This document shows, in pieces, positions 1 through 6,836 of a stretch of 9,868 nt of DNA. Source of the DNA: Burkholderiaceae bacterium. GTDB taxonomy: Bacteria > Pseudomonadota > Gammaproteobacteria > Burkholderiales > Burkholderiaceae_C. The position numbers and the translations under genes are program-made. The stretch spans positions 1-9,868 of the forward strand of contig JALQVQ010000118.1 of NCBI GenBank assembly GCA_023260315.1. Reading direction: 5' to 3'. The notes under the pieces were generated by a model. It worked only from the letters and a program-made list of their open reading frames with translations. It was not told the origin of the DNA and made no database searches. How positions within the stretch are numbered: position 1 is the first letter of the stretch; the number at the start of each line of letters is the position of its first letter.

Positions 1-2
1 CA

Positions 3-221
3 AAAGCTTACGCGCAACTTGGCGTCTTCGGTCCAGTTGCCGCGGGTACGATCTACGCGTTAGCCATTGCGAACATAGGGAAAATCGCATCGCAAAACTA
101 TCCTGAACGACAAGCGGGGGGCGATGTTCGTCCAGGCGAAACGTATCTCGTCGGAGAACGCGGTCCCGAATTGCTCACGGTCGGACAATACGGAGGAAAC
201 GTCACGCCAAACCGAAACCTC
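3..221 (+). CDS. Phage tail tape measure protein, C-terminal fragment (5' partial, fused in frame to metK)
   Basis: The frame is open from the left edge. The visible ~73 residues start with an Ala/Gly/Ile-rich helical stretch ([20 protein letters not shown]...) and continue as [20 protein letters not shown] followed by a short GG.VTPN segment. The GG-V-PG-x-YLVGE-x-GPEL signature followed by G.I/V.PN is typical of the extreme C-terminus of tape measure proteins of long-tailed phages, which set tail length and are threaded through the tail tube. Nothing else phage-like is visible. No stop codon closes this part: after NRNL the same frame continues as MetK. The gene normally ends soon after this motif, so little tail-protein sequence is missing on the 3' side. 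Recognition of the motif is firm; whether the fused arrangement exists in the cell is uncertain. Confidence 0.72.
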
Positions 222-1094
222 GCGCAAGGCGTCGACCGCGCCAGCGATGACTACCTCAACATTGGCGCTGGCGATCAAGGTTTGATGTTCGGTTATGCCT
301 GCGATGAAACCCCCGAACTGATGCCCGCACCGATTTATTACGCACATCGGTTGGTGGAGCGTCAGGCACAGCTTCGCAAAGATGGCCGCTTGCCCTTTTT
401 ACGCCCTGATGCGAAAAGCCAAGTCACGATGCGCTATGTGGACGGCAAGCCGCATAGCATCGATACCGTGGTGCTATCAACGCAGCACAGCCCCGACCAA
501 AGCGAGACCCCAACAAAGATGAAGGCGTCATTCAATGAAGCCATCATCGAGGAATTGATCAAACCCGTATTGCCCAAGGACTGGATCACAGCCGAGACAA
601 AATACCTGATCAACCCCACCGGCCGATTCGTCATCGGCGGCCCTCAGGGTGACTGCGGTTTAACGGGTCGCAAAATCATTGTCGACACCTATGGTGGGGC
701 TTGCCCACACGGCGGTGGCGCATTCAGCGGCAAAGACCCAACCAAAGTTGACCGCTCAGCTGCCTACGCTGCACGCTATGTCGCGAAGAACATCGTTGCC
801 GCGGGCTTGGCACGTCAGTGCCAAATTCAAGTGGCTTACGCGATTGGCGTTGCAGAGCCCATGAACATCACGGTCTACACCGAAGGTACCGGTGTGATAC
901 CCGATGACAAATTGGCATTGCTGGTGCGCGCACATTTTGACCTGCGTCCAAAGGGCATCATCCAGATGCTTGACCTGTTGCGCCCGATTTATCAACGCAC
1001 AGCGGCCTACGGCCACTTTGGTCGTGACGAGCCCGACTTCACTTGGGAGCGCACCGATAAGGCCGCCGCACTGCGCGCTGCTGCAGGACTGTAA
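222..1094 (+). CDS. metK: S-adenosylmethionine synthetase (methionine adenosyltransferase), lacking its N-terminal ~100 residues
   Basis: MetK makes S-adenosylmethionine from methionine and ATP in the cytoplasm and is normally essential. The 290 residues here align by eye from AQGVDR (about residue 103 of E. coli MetK) to the normal C-terminus ending AAAGL. Retained are [11 protein letters not shown] (methionine/ATP-site Asp), [22 protein letters not shown] and the [19 protein letters not shown] phosphate-binding segment. Absent is everything before: the HPDK segment with the catalytic His and Mg-binding Asp, and the first part of the flexible active-site loop. A full protein is about 385-395 residues. 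No credible start codon with ribosome-binding site exists inside the fragment; the frame is simply continuous with the phage tail-protein sequence upstream. By residue choice it resembles betaproteobacterial MetK. As drawn it should be non-functional, so the cell either has another copy or this junction is not real. Confidence 0.93.
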   Translation, partial: AQGVDRASDDYLNIGAGDQGLMFGYACDETPELMPAPIYYAHRLVERQAQLRKDGRLPFLRPDAKSQVTMRYVDGKPHSIDTVVLSTQHSPDQSETPTKMKASFNEAIIEELIKPVLPKDWITAETKYLINPTGRFVIGGPQGDCGLTGRKIIVDTYGGACPHGGGAFSGKDPTKVDRSAAYAARYVAKNIVAAGLARQCQIQVAYAIGVAEPMNITVYTEGTGVIPDDKLALLVRAHFDLRPKGIIQMLDLLRPIYQRTAAYGHFGRDEPDFTWERTDKAAALRAAAGL

Positions 1095-1104
1095 GCGCGC
1101 CCAT

Positions 1105-1139
1105 CACACGCGAGCCTGGGTCAATGGAACTCGTGTGTG
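1105..1139 (+). terminator. Possible 3' hairpin between convergent metK and dnaE2
   Basis: CACACGCGAG (1105-1114) can pair with CTCGTGTGTG (1130-1139): ten pairs with one G-T wobble and a 15-nt loop. It begins 11 bases after the metK stop and spans the dnaE2 stop codon, so it could end transcription from either side. No T run follows on either strand, so it is not a canonical intrinsic terminator; it might only stabilise 3' ends. Confidence 0.3.
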
Positions 1140-4100
1140 GGATAGCGTAAAGCCTCACCATCAAAAGTGGTGAGGCCATCAAGCCAATCGCTCAAATCGA
1201 CAACCCTTTTGGCGACCAAGTGGGTCACTGGCCCCTGCTGCCCAGTACGCACATCTGTATCTCGCTGCCAAACCCCGTAAACCGCTAACAGCCGCGCATG
1301 CATCAAGGCGTGACGCTGGGCAGGCTGTGCTTGTAAGCTTTTCCAAGCGACGACATTCACAACGCCTGTTTCATCTTCTAGGGTCAGAAACAGAACCCCT
1401 TTCGCTGTTCCTGGTCGCTGTCTAACCGTCACCAAGCCCGCTGCACGGGCCAGCCGTCGGTCCGGATAGGTTTGCAGCACAGCGGCCGGCATCAAGCGCT
1501 GAACTGACAAACGCTCGCGCAACAAGCCAATGGGATGCGCACGCAGGCTCAACTGCGTACTCGCGTAGTCTTGTGCCACCGCCTCGCCCACCGTGGCTGC
1601 AGGCAGCCACTCAGTTGCTCCCTCAGCATCGGTTGTGGAGACCGATGTCAAAGCGCCGCCCAAAACAGGGACACGGTCGTGAGCCGCAGTACTCGCCCAC
1701 CACTGCAGCCGGCGATGCCCAGCCAACCCTTGCAAGGCATCGGCTCGGGCAAGGCTATTCATGTCGTTTTGATTCAATGTGGCACGCTCAGCCAAATCAA
1801 CCACGGAGGCCAACGGGGCAGCTGTACGCGCCTTGACCAGCCGTTGCCCACCCGCTTCCGACAAACCCGAGACCCGGTTTAAGCCAAGACGGACCGCCCC
1901 TGATGGCGTCACCGTACTCTCCCAATCACTGTATAAAACATCAACAGCTTGAACCGTAACGCCATGGCGTTGGGCATCCTGCACCAACTGGGATGGACCA
2001 TAAAAACCCATCGGCAAGCTGTTCAGCATGGCCGCTAAAAAACAAGCCGGTTCGTGGCGCTTCAACCAAGCACTGACGTACACCAGCAACGCAAAGCTGG
2101 CCGCGTGGCTTTCAGGAAAACCGTACTCCCCAAAGCCCTGTATTTGTTGAAATATCTGGTCTGCAAAAGCCACGTTGTAACCATGGGCGACCATGCCTGA
2201 GACGATACGCTCATAGAACTTTTCAACACCACCTTTGCGCTTCCATGCGGCCATTGATCGTCGCAGCTGATCCGCTTCCTCCGCAGTAAAGCCAGCCGCC
2301 AACATGGCAATTTGCATCACCTGCTCTTGGAAAATAGGCACCCCCAAGGTTCGACCCAGCGCCTGCTTCAGGGCGGGCCCCGGATAGGTCACTGGCTCAA
2401 TCCCCTGGCGTCGGCGCAAATAGGGGTGGACCATACCCCCTTGAATAGGCCCCGGGCGGACGATCGCCACTTGCACCACGAGGTCATAAAAGCAGCGCGG
2501 CCTGAGACGCGGCAACATGCTCATCTGTGCACGGCTCTCGACTTGAAAAACCCCCACGCTGTCTGCCTGACACAGCATGTCGTAAGTGGCTGCATCCTCC
2601 GCCGGAATGGCCTGTATGGGCAAGGGCCCAGGCAACCCACGCCGAGCGCCCACCAGTTTTAAACACCGTTGAATCGCGCTCAACATGCCAAGTGCTAAGA
2701 CGTCAACCTTCAGGAGCCCGACAGCGTCTAAATCATCTTTATCCCACTGAATCAAACTGCGCGCGGGCATGCGAGCGTTTTCAATCGGAACGAGATCGGT
2801 TAGGCGGCCTTGTGTCAAAACGAAGCCCCCAGAGTGCTGGCCCAGTTGCCTTGGTGCGCCCATCAACTGGGTCGCCAGATCAAGCCACAGCAGCCATTGC
2901 GCATATTGCTCAGGAGACTCGGCCACCATTGGGATACGTGCCAGCACATCGTCTAATGCCGCCTTTTGAATCGTGCGTGAAAACAGCCCTGGGTGTGCTT
3001 TGCAAAACGCTTGGATCAGCCTGTCGTCAATGGCCAACGCCTTCCCCACGTCGCGCAAGGCACTGCGGGGTCGGTAGGTCATGACAGTGGCGGTAATCGC
3101 TGCGCGGTCACGTCCATATTTTTTATAGATGTACTGAATCACCTCCTCTCGGCGTTGGTGCTCAAAGTCAACATCAATATCCGGGGGTTCTTTGCGTGTA
3201 CGACTGATGAAACGCTCGAACAACAAAGTACTTTTGGCAGGATCTACCTCTGTGATGCCCAGCGCATAACAAACCGCCGAGTTCGCCGCCGACCCACGGC
3301 CTTGACACAAGATACCGCGCGTGCGCGCAAATCTGACCAAGTCGTGAACGGTCAAAAAATACATCTCGTACGACAGGTCATTGATCAGATGCAATTCGTG
3401 GGTAATTTGAGCTTGTACGCGCTCGGGTACGCCGATGGGGTAACGCGTACGCAAGCCTTCCTGCGTTAAACGAGCCAGGGTTTGGGCTGGCGTTTCGCCT
3501 GGCGACACCGACTCGGTCGGGTAACGATACTTGATGTCATCAAGAGAAAACTGGCACGACTGCGCCAGCACCGCAGTGCGGGTCATCCAAAGGGCGGGGA
3601 CCCATCGAGCCAGGTGCCAACGTCGCCTCAAATGCATTTGGGCGTTGCCCACCAAAGCGCCGCCGCAGGCACGCAACGGACGCCCCAAACCAATGGCGGT
3701 TACAACGTCCAAAAGCGGCTTTTTAGCCCTGACGTGCATACGCACATCGCCGACGCACACAACGGGTAATTGCGTGGTGACTTCCCACTCTTTCAATTGT
3801 TGTTGCCACCAGTCGTCATCGGCTTGCTGCTGAAAAACCGCACCGATCCAAAGGGCCAATGGCTGAGACGAATCGACTTTTGATCGCCATGCCAAAAGCC
3901 GCTCACCAATGGCTTTTAAAGTCTCTGCTGAGGTCCCAACTGGCACCCGCGGTGGTATCAACACCAAGGCGCAGTGCCTCAATTGATCGGCAACTTTGGG
4001 CCATGGGGGCATGCGCACCAACCCTTTTTCAACCCGCTCATCATCATCGGTAACGACCTGCGATTCGGCTTGAATCGTACCGGTTCGAGCCTGTGTAATG

Positions 4101-4399
4101 AGCCGGCACAAAGCAGACCAACCCGCCATGTTTTGCGGCAATGCAACCAAGCGCCATCCATCAGGCCAAACAAAAGAGGCCCCTGGCAAAAACGCCAAAC
4201 CCAACTGTTTGGCTTGGACATGTGCGCGCACAACTCCAGCGACCGAACAAACATCCGTTAATGCCAGTGCACTGTAGCCCAACTGACTCGCGCGACTCAC
4301 CAGTTCCTCTGGTGACGATGCGCCCACTTGAAAGCTAAAGTGGCTCAATGCCATCAGTTCGGCATAGGGCGGTGGTGGCGTTGATTCTGAGCTAGCCAT
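1121..4399 (-). CDS. dnaE2: Error-prone DNA polymerase III alpha subunit homologue DnaE2 (ImuC)
   Basis: 1092-residue C-family polymerase that performs mutagenic translesion synthesis after DNA damage, working with ImuA and ImuB at the replication fork. A PHP domain comes first (~11-250), with YAEL.ALSHFSF and ALALTDVCSVAGVVRAH in place of the family's usual YAELHCLSNFSF and AITDECSLAGVVRAH. The polymerase core carries the catalytic PDIDVDF (Asp409 and Asp411) and a third Asp in LLKVDVLALG (Asp566). The helix-hairpin-helix region is near 832-858 and a C-terminal OB fold near 985-1045. The length matches DnaE2 (about 1030-1090) rather than replicative DnaE (about 1160). The ATG at 4399 is chosen because conserved sequence begins directly after it and its codon overlaps the imuB stop by 8 bases, suggesting translational coupling; no strong ribosome-binding site precedes it. 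It is the third gene of the SOS cassette and convergent with metK. In the PHP domain the usual His of AELH is Met16, so metal-dependent exonuclease activity is unlikely (inference). Confidence 0.95.
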   Translation of the reverse strand: MASSESTPPPPYAELMALSHFSFQVGASSPEELVSRASQLGYSALALTDVCSVAGVVRAHVQAKQLGLAFLPGASFVWPDGWRLVALPQNMAGWSALCRLITQARTGTIQAESQVVTDDDERVEKGLVRMPPWPKVADQLRHCALVLIPPRVPVGTSAETLKAIGERLLAWRSKVDSSQPLALWIGAVFQQQADDDWWQQQLKEWEVTTQLPVVCVGDVRMHVRAKKPLLDVVTAIGLGRPLRACGGALVGNAQMHLRRRWHLARWVPALWMTRTAVLAQSCQFSLDDIKYRYPTESVSPGETPAQTLARLTQEGLRTRYPIGVPERVQAQITHELHLINDLSYEMYFLTVHDLVRFARTRGILCQGRGSAANSAVCYALGITEVDPAKSTLLFERFISRTRKEPPDIDVDFEHQRREEVIQYIYKKYGRDRAAITATVMTYRPRSALRDVGKALAIDDRLIQAFCKAHPGLFSRTIQKAALDDVLARIPMVAESPEQYAQWLLWLDLATQLMGAPRQLGQHSGGFVLTQGRLTDLVPIENARMPARSLIQWDKDDLDAVGLLKVDVLALGMLSAIQRCLKLVGARRGLPGPLPIQAIPAEDAATYDMLCQADSVGVFQVESRAQMSMLPRLRPRCFYDLVVQVAIVRPGPIQGGMVHPYLRRRQGIEPVTYPGPALKQALGRTLGVPIFQEQVMQIAMLAAGFTAEEADQLRRSMAAWKRKGGVEKFYERIVSGMVAHGYNVAFADQIFQQIQGFGEYGFPESHAASFALLVYVSAWLKRHEPACFLAAMLNSLPMGFYGPSQLVQDAQRHGVTVQAVDVLYSDWESTVTPSGAVRLGLNRVSGLSEAGGQRLVKARTAAPLASVVDLAERATLNQNDMNSLARADALQGLAGHRRLQWWASTAAHDRVPVLGGALTSVSTTDAEGATEWLPAATVGEAVAQDYASTQLSLRAHPIGLLRERLSVQRLMPAAVLQTYPDRRLARAAGLVTVRQRPGTAKGVLFLTLEDETGVVNVVAWKSLQAQPAQRHALMHARLLAVYGVWQRDTDVRTGQQGPVTHLVAKRVVDLSDWLDGLTTFDGEALRYPTHEFH
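1152..1176. other. Perfect 9-bp inverted repeat at the 3' end of dnaE2
   Basis: GCCTCACCA (1152-1160) and TGGTGAGGC (1168-1176) form a perfect 9-bp stem with a 7-nt loop, inside the last codons of dnaE2 (encoding GLTTFDGEA). On the minus strand only TTT follows before a mixed sequence. Together with the hairpin at 1105-1139 it may serve as a stop or mRNA-end structure for metK read-through or dnaE2, but a coincidence of codon choice is possible. Confidence 0.3.
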
Positions 4400-5855
4400 A
4401 CAAACCATGCAAATACCAGCGCACCGCGTATGCACCGCTGTCAGGCGACTTTTCCTGCATCTTGTAGACCCAGACCAAGCCAATGGCTGAACTCCAAGCC
4501 ACGTAATAATCACGGGCGATGGGTAACTGCTGCGCCCCCATGGACCAGCCCACCAACTCGATTCGCTCAGGCCCCATCAGCAATCGCAATGGGGTACCAA
4601 AAACAGGGCGCTCATCCTTCACGACCAACCGTTGCGGCGACGGCAATAGCCAAGGCGGTCTTAACAAGTGAACGTCCGCTGTGCGTGCGATATGCCCTTG
4701 ATAGGTGACTTGGCGGGGATCAACAGCTACGGGGGTGAGCCCGCACTTGGGTATCGTGCGGACCTGTGTGCGTGCCGCACTGGGGTCGTATGCCGTCCAG
4801 ACCTGTTGGGATTCAGGGGCAATCGCATCTTGCAAAACCACTTTGCGAACCGCATCCACACCTAGGCGACCTTGCAAACGATCCAAGCACGATCCCAAGG
4901 TTTCATCAGACTGGCCGCGCATGGCTTGCCAAAGCCCTGCTGTGCTATCCGTTTGGGCATGTGTCTCAATGGCTGTGAGAAACAAAGCAATGGCGGGCTG
5001 CGCCAATGTTTTTTGCTGCCAATGGGTTTGTGTCAAGCGCCACCAGACCGATGAATCCGCGTGGGCATCACTGGCACGCAACAACAATTGCGTTTCAGTC
5101 GGCTCGTCAGCGTATTGGGCATTCTGGCGCTTTTCACTGCACCAACGCCACTCGATCGCTGTGGCAACCTGCTGCCTGACGTTTAACCAGGTACACATTT
5201 GCTCAATCATTTGAGCCGCCACATCACACAACGCAGCCAAGTCGCTGACAGGCTCAGCCAAATCGGTATGGGTGACAAATGTGTCAGGGACAGTGATGGT
5301 TTTCAACGGCGTTTCGACGACCCCATATGCTTGGTCAAGTACATCGATCGCCACTCGTCCCCATCGGCGCATCACGCCCGCACGCGGCACAGCTTTAAGC
5401 TCACCCCAACGGTGAATACCCATCGCGGCCAAAGGCTTGAGGGCTTTTCGTAAGGGCGGTAAAGCCTTCAGCGGCAACAGATCAATATCGGGACGGGACC
5501 AAACACCACCGGGTGACGGCGCCAAATGCAACGCGCACTGAACCCGTGCCGCCGCCTGCCAAGGGCTTTTGCCCAGACCCAATATCAGGGGGGTCGTAAC
5601 CGATGCTGGCGCCCATGCCAAACAGTCGCGCTCCAACTGCACAGCCAACTTTAAAAGGTCACCACGCCACAGACGGCTCACGCTGCGCAAGTCGAGGAGC
5701 CAAAATCCGTCGTCCTCCAAGAAGCGGTAAAGGTGTGGCGAATAGGCAGCGAAACGTGGCACCAACGCCTGCCATAGCGGGTGCTGCTCCTGCCACGGCA
5801 GATCGCCAAGGGCGTCACGCAGCCAGTGCGCTGGATTGCTGGCCAACCACTGCAT
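4392..5855 (-). CDS. imuB: ImuB, Y-family polymerase-like adaptor for DnaE2 (short N-terminus)
   Basis: 487-residue inactive Y-family polymerase homologue. In studied bacteria ImuB has no catalytic acidic residues and instead links ImuA and DnaE2 to the beta sliding clamp. Evidence here: an AAYSPHLYRFLEDDGFWLLD segment at ~36-55 equivalent to the ALQFTP...LLLEVSAS region of ImuB proteins; a thumb/little-finger-like middle (LGLGKSPWQAAA, PPLRKALKPLAAMGIHRWGEL); and the characteristic C-terminus RPPWLLP (399-405), GPERIE (428-433), RDYYVA and WYLHGLYG at the very end. The ATG at 5855 is preferred over an in-frame TTG at 5888 because GGGAG lies 7 bases before it. The start overlaps imuA by 41 bases and the stop overlaps dnaE2 by 8. 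Only ~35 residues precede the AAYSP segment, whereas longer ImuB proteins have roughly 70-80, so the first part of the palm is missing. No convincing QLxLF-type clamp motif was found. Confidence 0.9.
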   Translation of the reverse strand: MQWLASNPAHWLRDALGDLPWQEQHPLWQALVPRFAAYSPHLYRFLEDDGFWLLDLRSVSRLWRGDLLKLAVQLERDCLAWAPASVTTPLILGLGKSPWQAAARVQCALHLAPSPGGVWSRPDIDLLPLKALPPLRKALKPLAAMGIHRWGELKAVPRAGVMRRWGRVAIDVLDQAYGVVETPLKTITVPDTFVTHTDLAEPVSDLAALCDVAAQMIEQMCTWLNVRQQVATAIEWRWCSEKRQNAQYADEPTETQLLLRASDAHADSSVWWRLTQTHWQQKTLAQPAIALFLTAIETHAQTDSTAGLWQAMRGQSDETLGSCLDRLQGRLGVDAVRKVVLQDAIAPESQQVWTAYDPSAARTQVRTIPKCGLTPVAVDPRQVTYQGHIARTADVHLLRPPWLLPSPQRLVVKDERPVFGTPLRLLMGPERIELVGWSMGAQQLPIARDYYVAWSSAIGLVWVYKMQEKSPDSGAYAVRWYLHGLYG

Positions 5856-6633
5856 TGTTACGCTCCCGTTGTCGGGCTGATGTTTCAAACGTCTCTTGCT
5901 CTCGTCGCCAACGTCGCATCGCTTGCGCCGCTTGCAAGGCTTGCTGGAGCGCGGGGTTCGCTTGAGGCACCGTCACTTGTTGTGCCGTGGGGGGGCCTGC
6001 CGATTTCAACACACGCAAACCCACTGGTAGCCCCGCATCGTCAGCATCACACCATTGCAAACGCAGCACGGCAGGCGATGTTTGTTGTGCGGCTTCTGGC
6101 GGACGAATGACCCACAGACAGGTGTCATTGGCTTGCGCGCTATAGTGCAATCGCCTTAGCGCCGCTGTTGTTTGCGGGGTGGGCGGCATACCGTGCAACA
6201 CCACTGCACGCACAGCAGCACAACGCAATAATTGTTCGGCCGCCCAGGCGGCATCCATCATGGCGTGAGCCTTTGGTGCGACCCAAATGAAGCGCTGCAT
6301 ATCAAGACCCTGCTGGGCCAAACTAGGGGCAAACGGCGATAAGCCAACATCCCCCACCCAAGCCACCCAGCCATTGGCAGCCCCCCCACCCGTTTGATCA
6401 TTACTTTGAAGTTGCCGCAAGGCAGGCAACAACAGCGGCCACACCGCTTGCTTGGATAAACGCTGGGTGCGACGGCCTTGAATCAGCTCGATCAACCCAC
6501 CTTGCGGCCACCCCCTACCCGGCAAACAGGCGTCCAACGCCCCGAGGCCTGTGGGCAGGGCGGGAGGGCGTAACGGCGGTACGAATGGGGTGCAGATAGA
6601 CGGGTCTACCAACCTCGAAACAGGGGACAACAT
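5815..6633 (-). CDS. imuA: ImuA, RecA/SulA-like accessory protein of mutagenic translesion synthesis
   Basis: 272-residue protein, first gene of the cassette. ImuA is a RecA-related protein without recombinase function that is needed with ImuB and DnaE2 for damage-induced mutagenesis. Family traits visible: a Pro-rich start leading to LPTGLGALDACLPGRGWPQGGLIEL (~27-50), which corresponds to the degenerate P-loop region; GWVAWVGDVGLSPFAPSLAQQGLDMQRFIWV (~88-118); DAAWAAEQLLRCAAVRAVVLHG (~127-148); ALRRLHYSAQAND; the IRPPEAAQQTSPAVLRLQW segment; and GLRVLKSAGPP (~205-214). The C-terminal ~40 residues are charged and Gln-rich and are partly co-encoded with imuB. ATG at 6633 is chosen; an in-frame TTG at 6651 adds only six residues and has no better ribosome-binding site. 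Neither start has a strong Shine-Dalgarno (a GAG six bases before the ATG), so translation may be weak. A LexA box lies 44 bases upstream. Confidence 0.88.
   Translation of the reverse strand: MLSPVSRLVDPSICTPFVPPLRPPALPTGLGALDACLPGRGWPQGGLIELIQGRRTQRLSKQAVWPLLLPALRQLQSNDQTGGGAANGWVAWVGDVGLSPFAPSLAQQGLDMQRFIWVAPKAHAMMDAAWAAEQLLRCAAVRAVVLHGMPPTPQTTAALRRLHYSAQANDTCLWVIRPPEAAQQTSPAVLRLQWCDADDAGLPVGLRVLKSAGPPTAQQVTVPQANPALQQALQAAQAMRRWRREQETFETSARQRERNNAVVGQQSSALAA
5863..5867 (-). promoter_or_regulatory. Ribosome-binding site deciding the imuB start
   Basis: GGGAG on the minus strand ends 7 bases before the ATG at 5855 and lies within the imuA coding sequence. It is the best Shine-Dalgarno match near the 5' end of imuB and argues against the TTG at 5888. 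Confidence 0.65.
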
Positions 6634-6653
6634 GATCAACTCGAAAACCAAAA

Positions 6654-6673
6654 AGGGGAACGAAGTATCCCCT
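6654..6673 (-). promoter_or_regulatory. Leader hairpin with T run between LexA box and imuA
   Basis: On the minus strand AGGGGA and TCCCCT (arms 6668-6673 and 6654-6659) form a perfect 6-bp stem with an 8-nt loop, immediately followed by TTTTGGTTTT. It sits downstream of the LexA box and 20 bases before the imuA ATG. The geometry resembles a short intrinsic terminator or attenuator in the imuA leader, but the stem is short, so this is a candidate only. Confidence 0.35.
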
Positions 6674-6676
6674 GAG

Positions 6677-6696
6677 TACTGCGTTTATGTACAGTA
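6677..6696 (-). promoter_or_regulatory. LexA (SOS) box controlling imuA-imuB-dnaE2
   Basis: TACTGCGTTTATGTACAGTA matches the E. coli LexA consensus TACTGTATATATATACAGTA at 16 of 20 positions, with both CTG and CAG half-sites intact; the dyad extends to AGTACTG/CAGTACT (6675-6698). It lies 44 bases upstream of the imuA ATG and inside the only sensible promoter region for the cassette. On the minus strand a weak -10-like TACATA lies within the box, with TTTCGA 17 bases upstream as a poor -35, so LexA would block polymerase directly. LexA control of imuA-imuB-dnaE2 is established in other bacteria. Confidence 0.85.
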
Positions 6697-6737
6697 CTTT
6701 TTTTATTTTCGAAATCGACTCGAAGCACCTGCCAACA

Positions 6738-6776
6738 AAAAAGCCTTCCCACCTGGATCGGGCGGAAAGGCTTTTT
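6738..6776 (-). terminator. Intrinsic terminator after the MBL-fold gene (bidirectional)
   Basis: AAAAAGCCTTCC (6738-6749) pairs with GGAAAGGCTTTTT (6764-6776) with one bulged A. On the minus strand the hairpin is followed by TTTTTTG, and on the plus strand by a T5 run. It lies about 60 bases past the stop of the MBL-fold gene and upstream of the LexA box, so it should stop read-through from the folate/MBL unit into the SOS cassette. Confidence 0.8.
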
Positions 6777-6803
6777 ATCTGATTTAACAGACTATTTTTA
6801 AAT

Positions 6804-6815
6804 GTGAGTACTCAC
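6804..6815. repeat. Perfect 12-bp palindrome GTGAGTACTCAC
   Basis: A perfect dyad in the spacer between the MBL-fold stop codon and the terminator. Its central TGAGTACT also occurs at 6673-6680, at the edge of the LexA box. It could be a binding site for a dimeric regulator (TetR-type operators often look like this) or a remnant; no regulator gene is present in the window. Confidence 0.4.
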
Positions 6816-6836
6816 TCTTATTTTTAGACCTTGCCT

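Noticed and set aside
171..221. TTG at 171 as the start of metK
   Set aside because: The frame is open to the left edge, the codons around 171 encode the tape-measure GPEL motif, there is no ribosome-binding site, and MetK similarity starts only at about 222.
1..221. Left edge as a prophage attachment boundary
   Set aside because: Tape measure genes lie in the middle of phage genomes, no integrase, tRNA or direct repeat is visible, and the junction is inside the metK active-site loop; an att site cannot be supported.
2527..3469. Plus-strand open frames of 185 and 158 residues opposite dnaE2
   Set aside because: They lie wholly opposite strongly conserved polymerase coding sequence, are Arg/Pro/Ser-rich without domain motifs, and are the expected shadows of a GC-rich gene.
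4400..4513. N-terminal extension of dnaE2 to an upstream in-frame start
   Set aside because: The extra 38 residues (Cys/Arg-rich) are antiframe reading of the conserved imuB 3' end; DnaE2 similarity begins right after ATG 4399, which overlaps the imuB stop.
5856..5888. TTG start for imuB at 5888
   Set aside because: No ribosome-binding site; the ATG at 5855 has GGGAG at 7 bases spacing.
6551..6787. Plus-strand 78-residue frame spanning the imuA 5' end and terminator
   Set aside because: It runs through the LexA box and terminator hairpin, has low-complexity composition, and starts inside imuA; it is not a credible gene.
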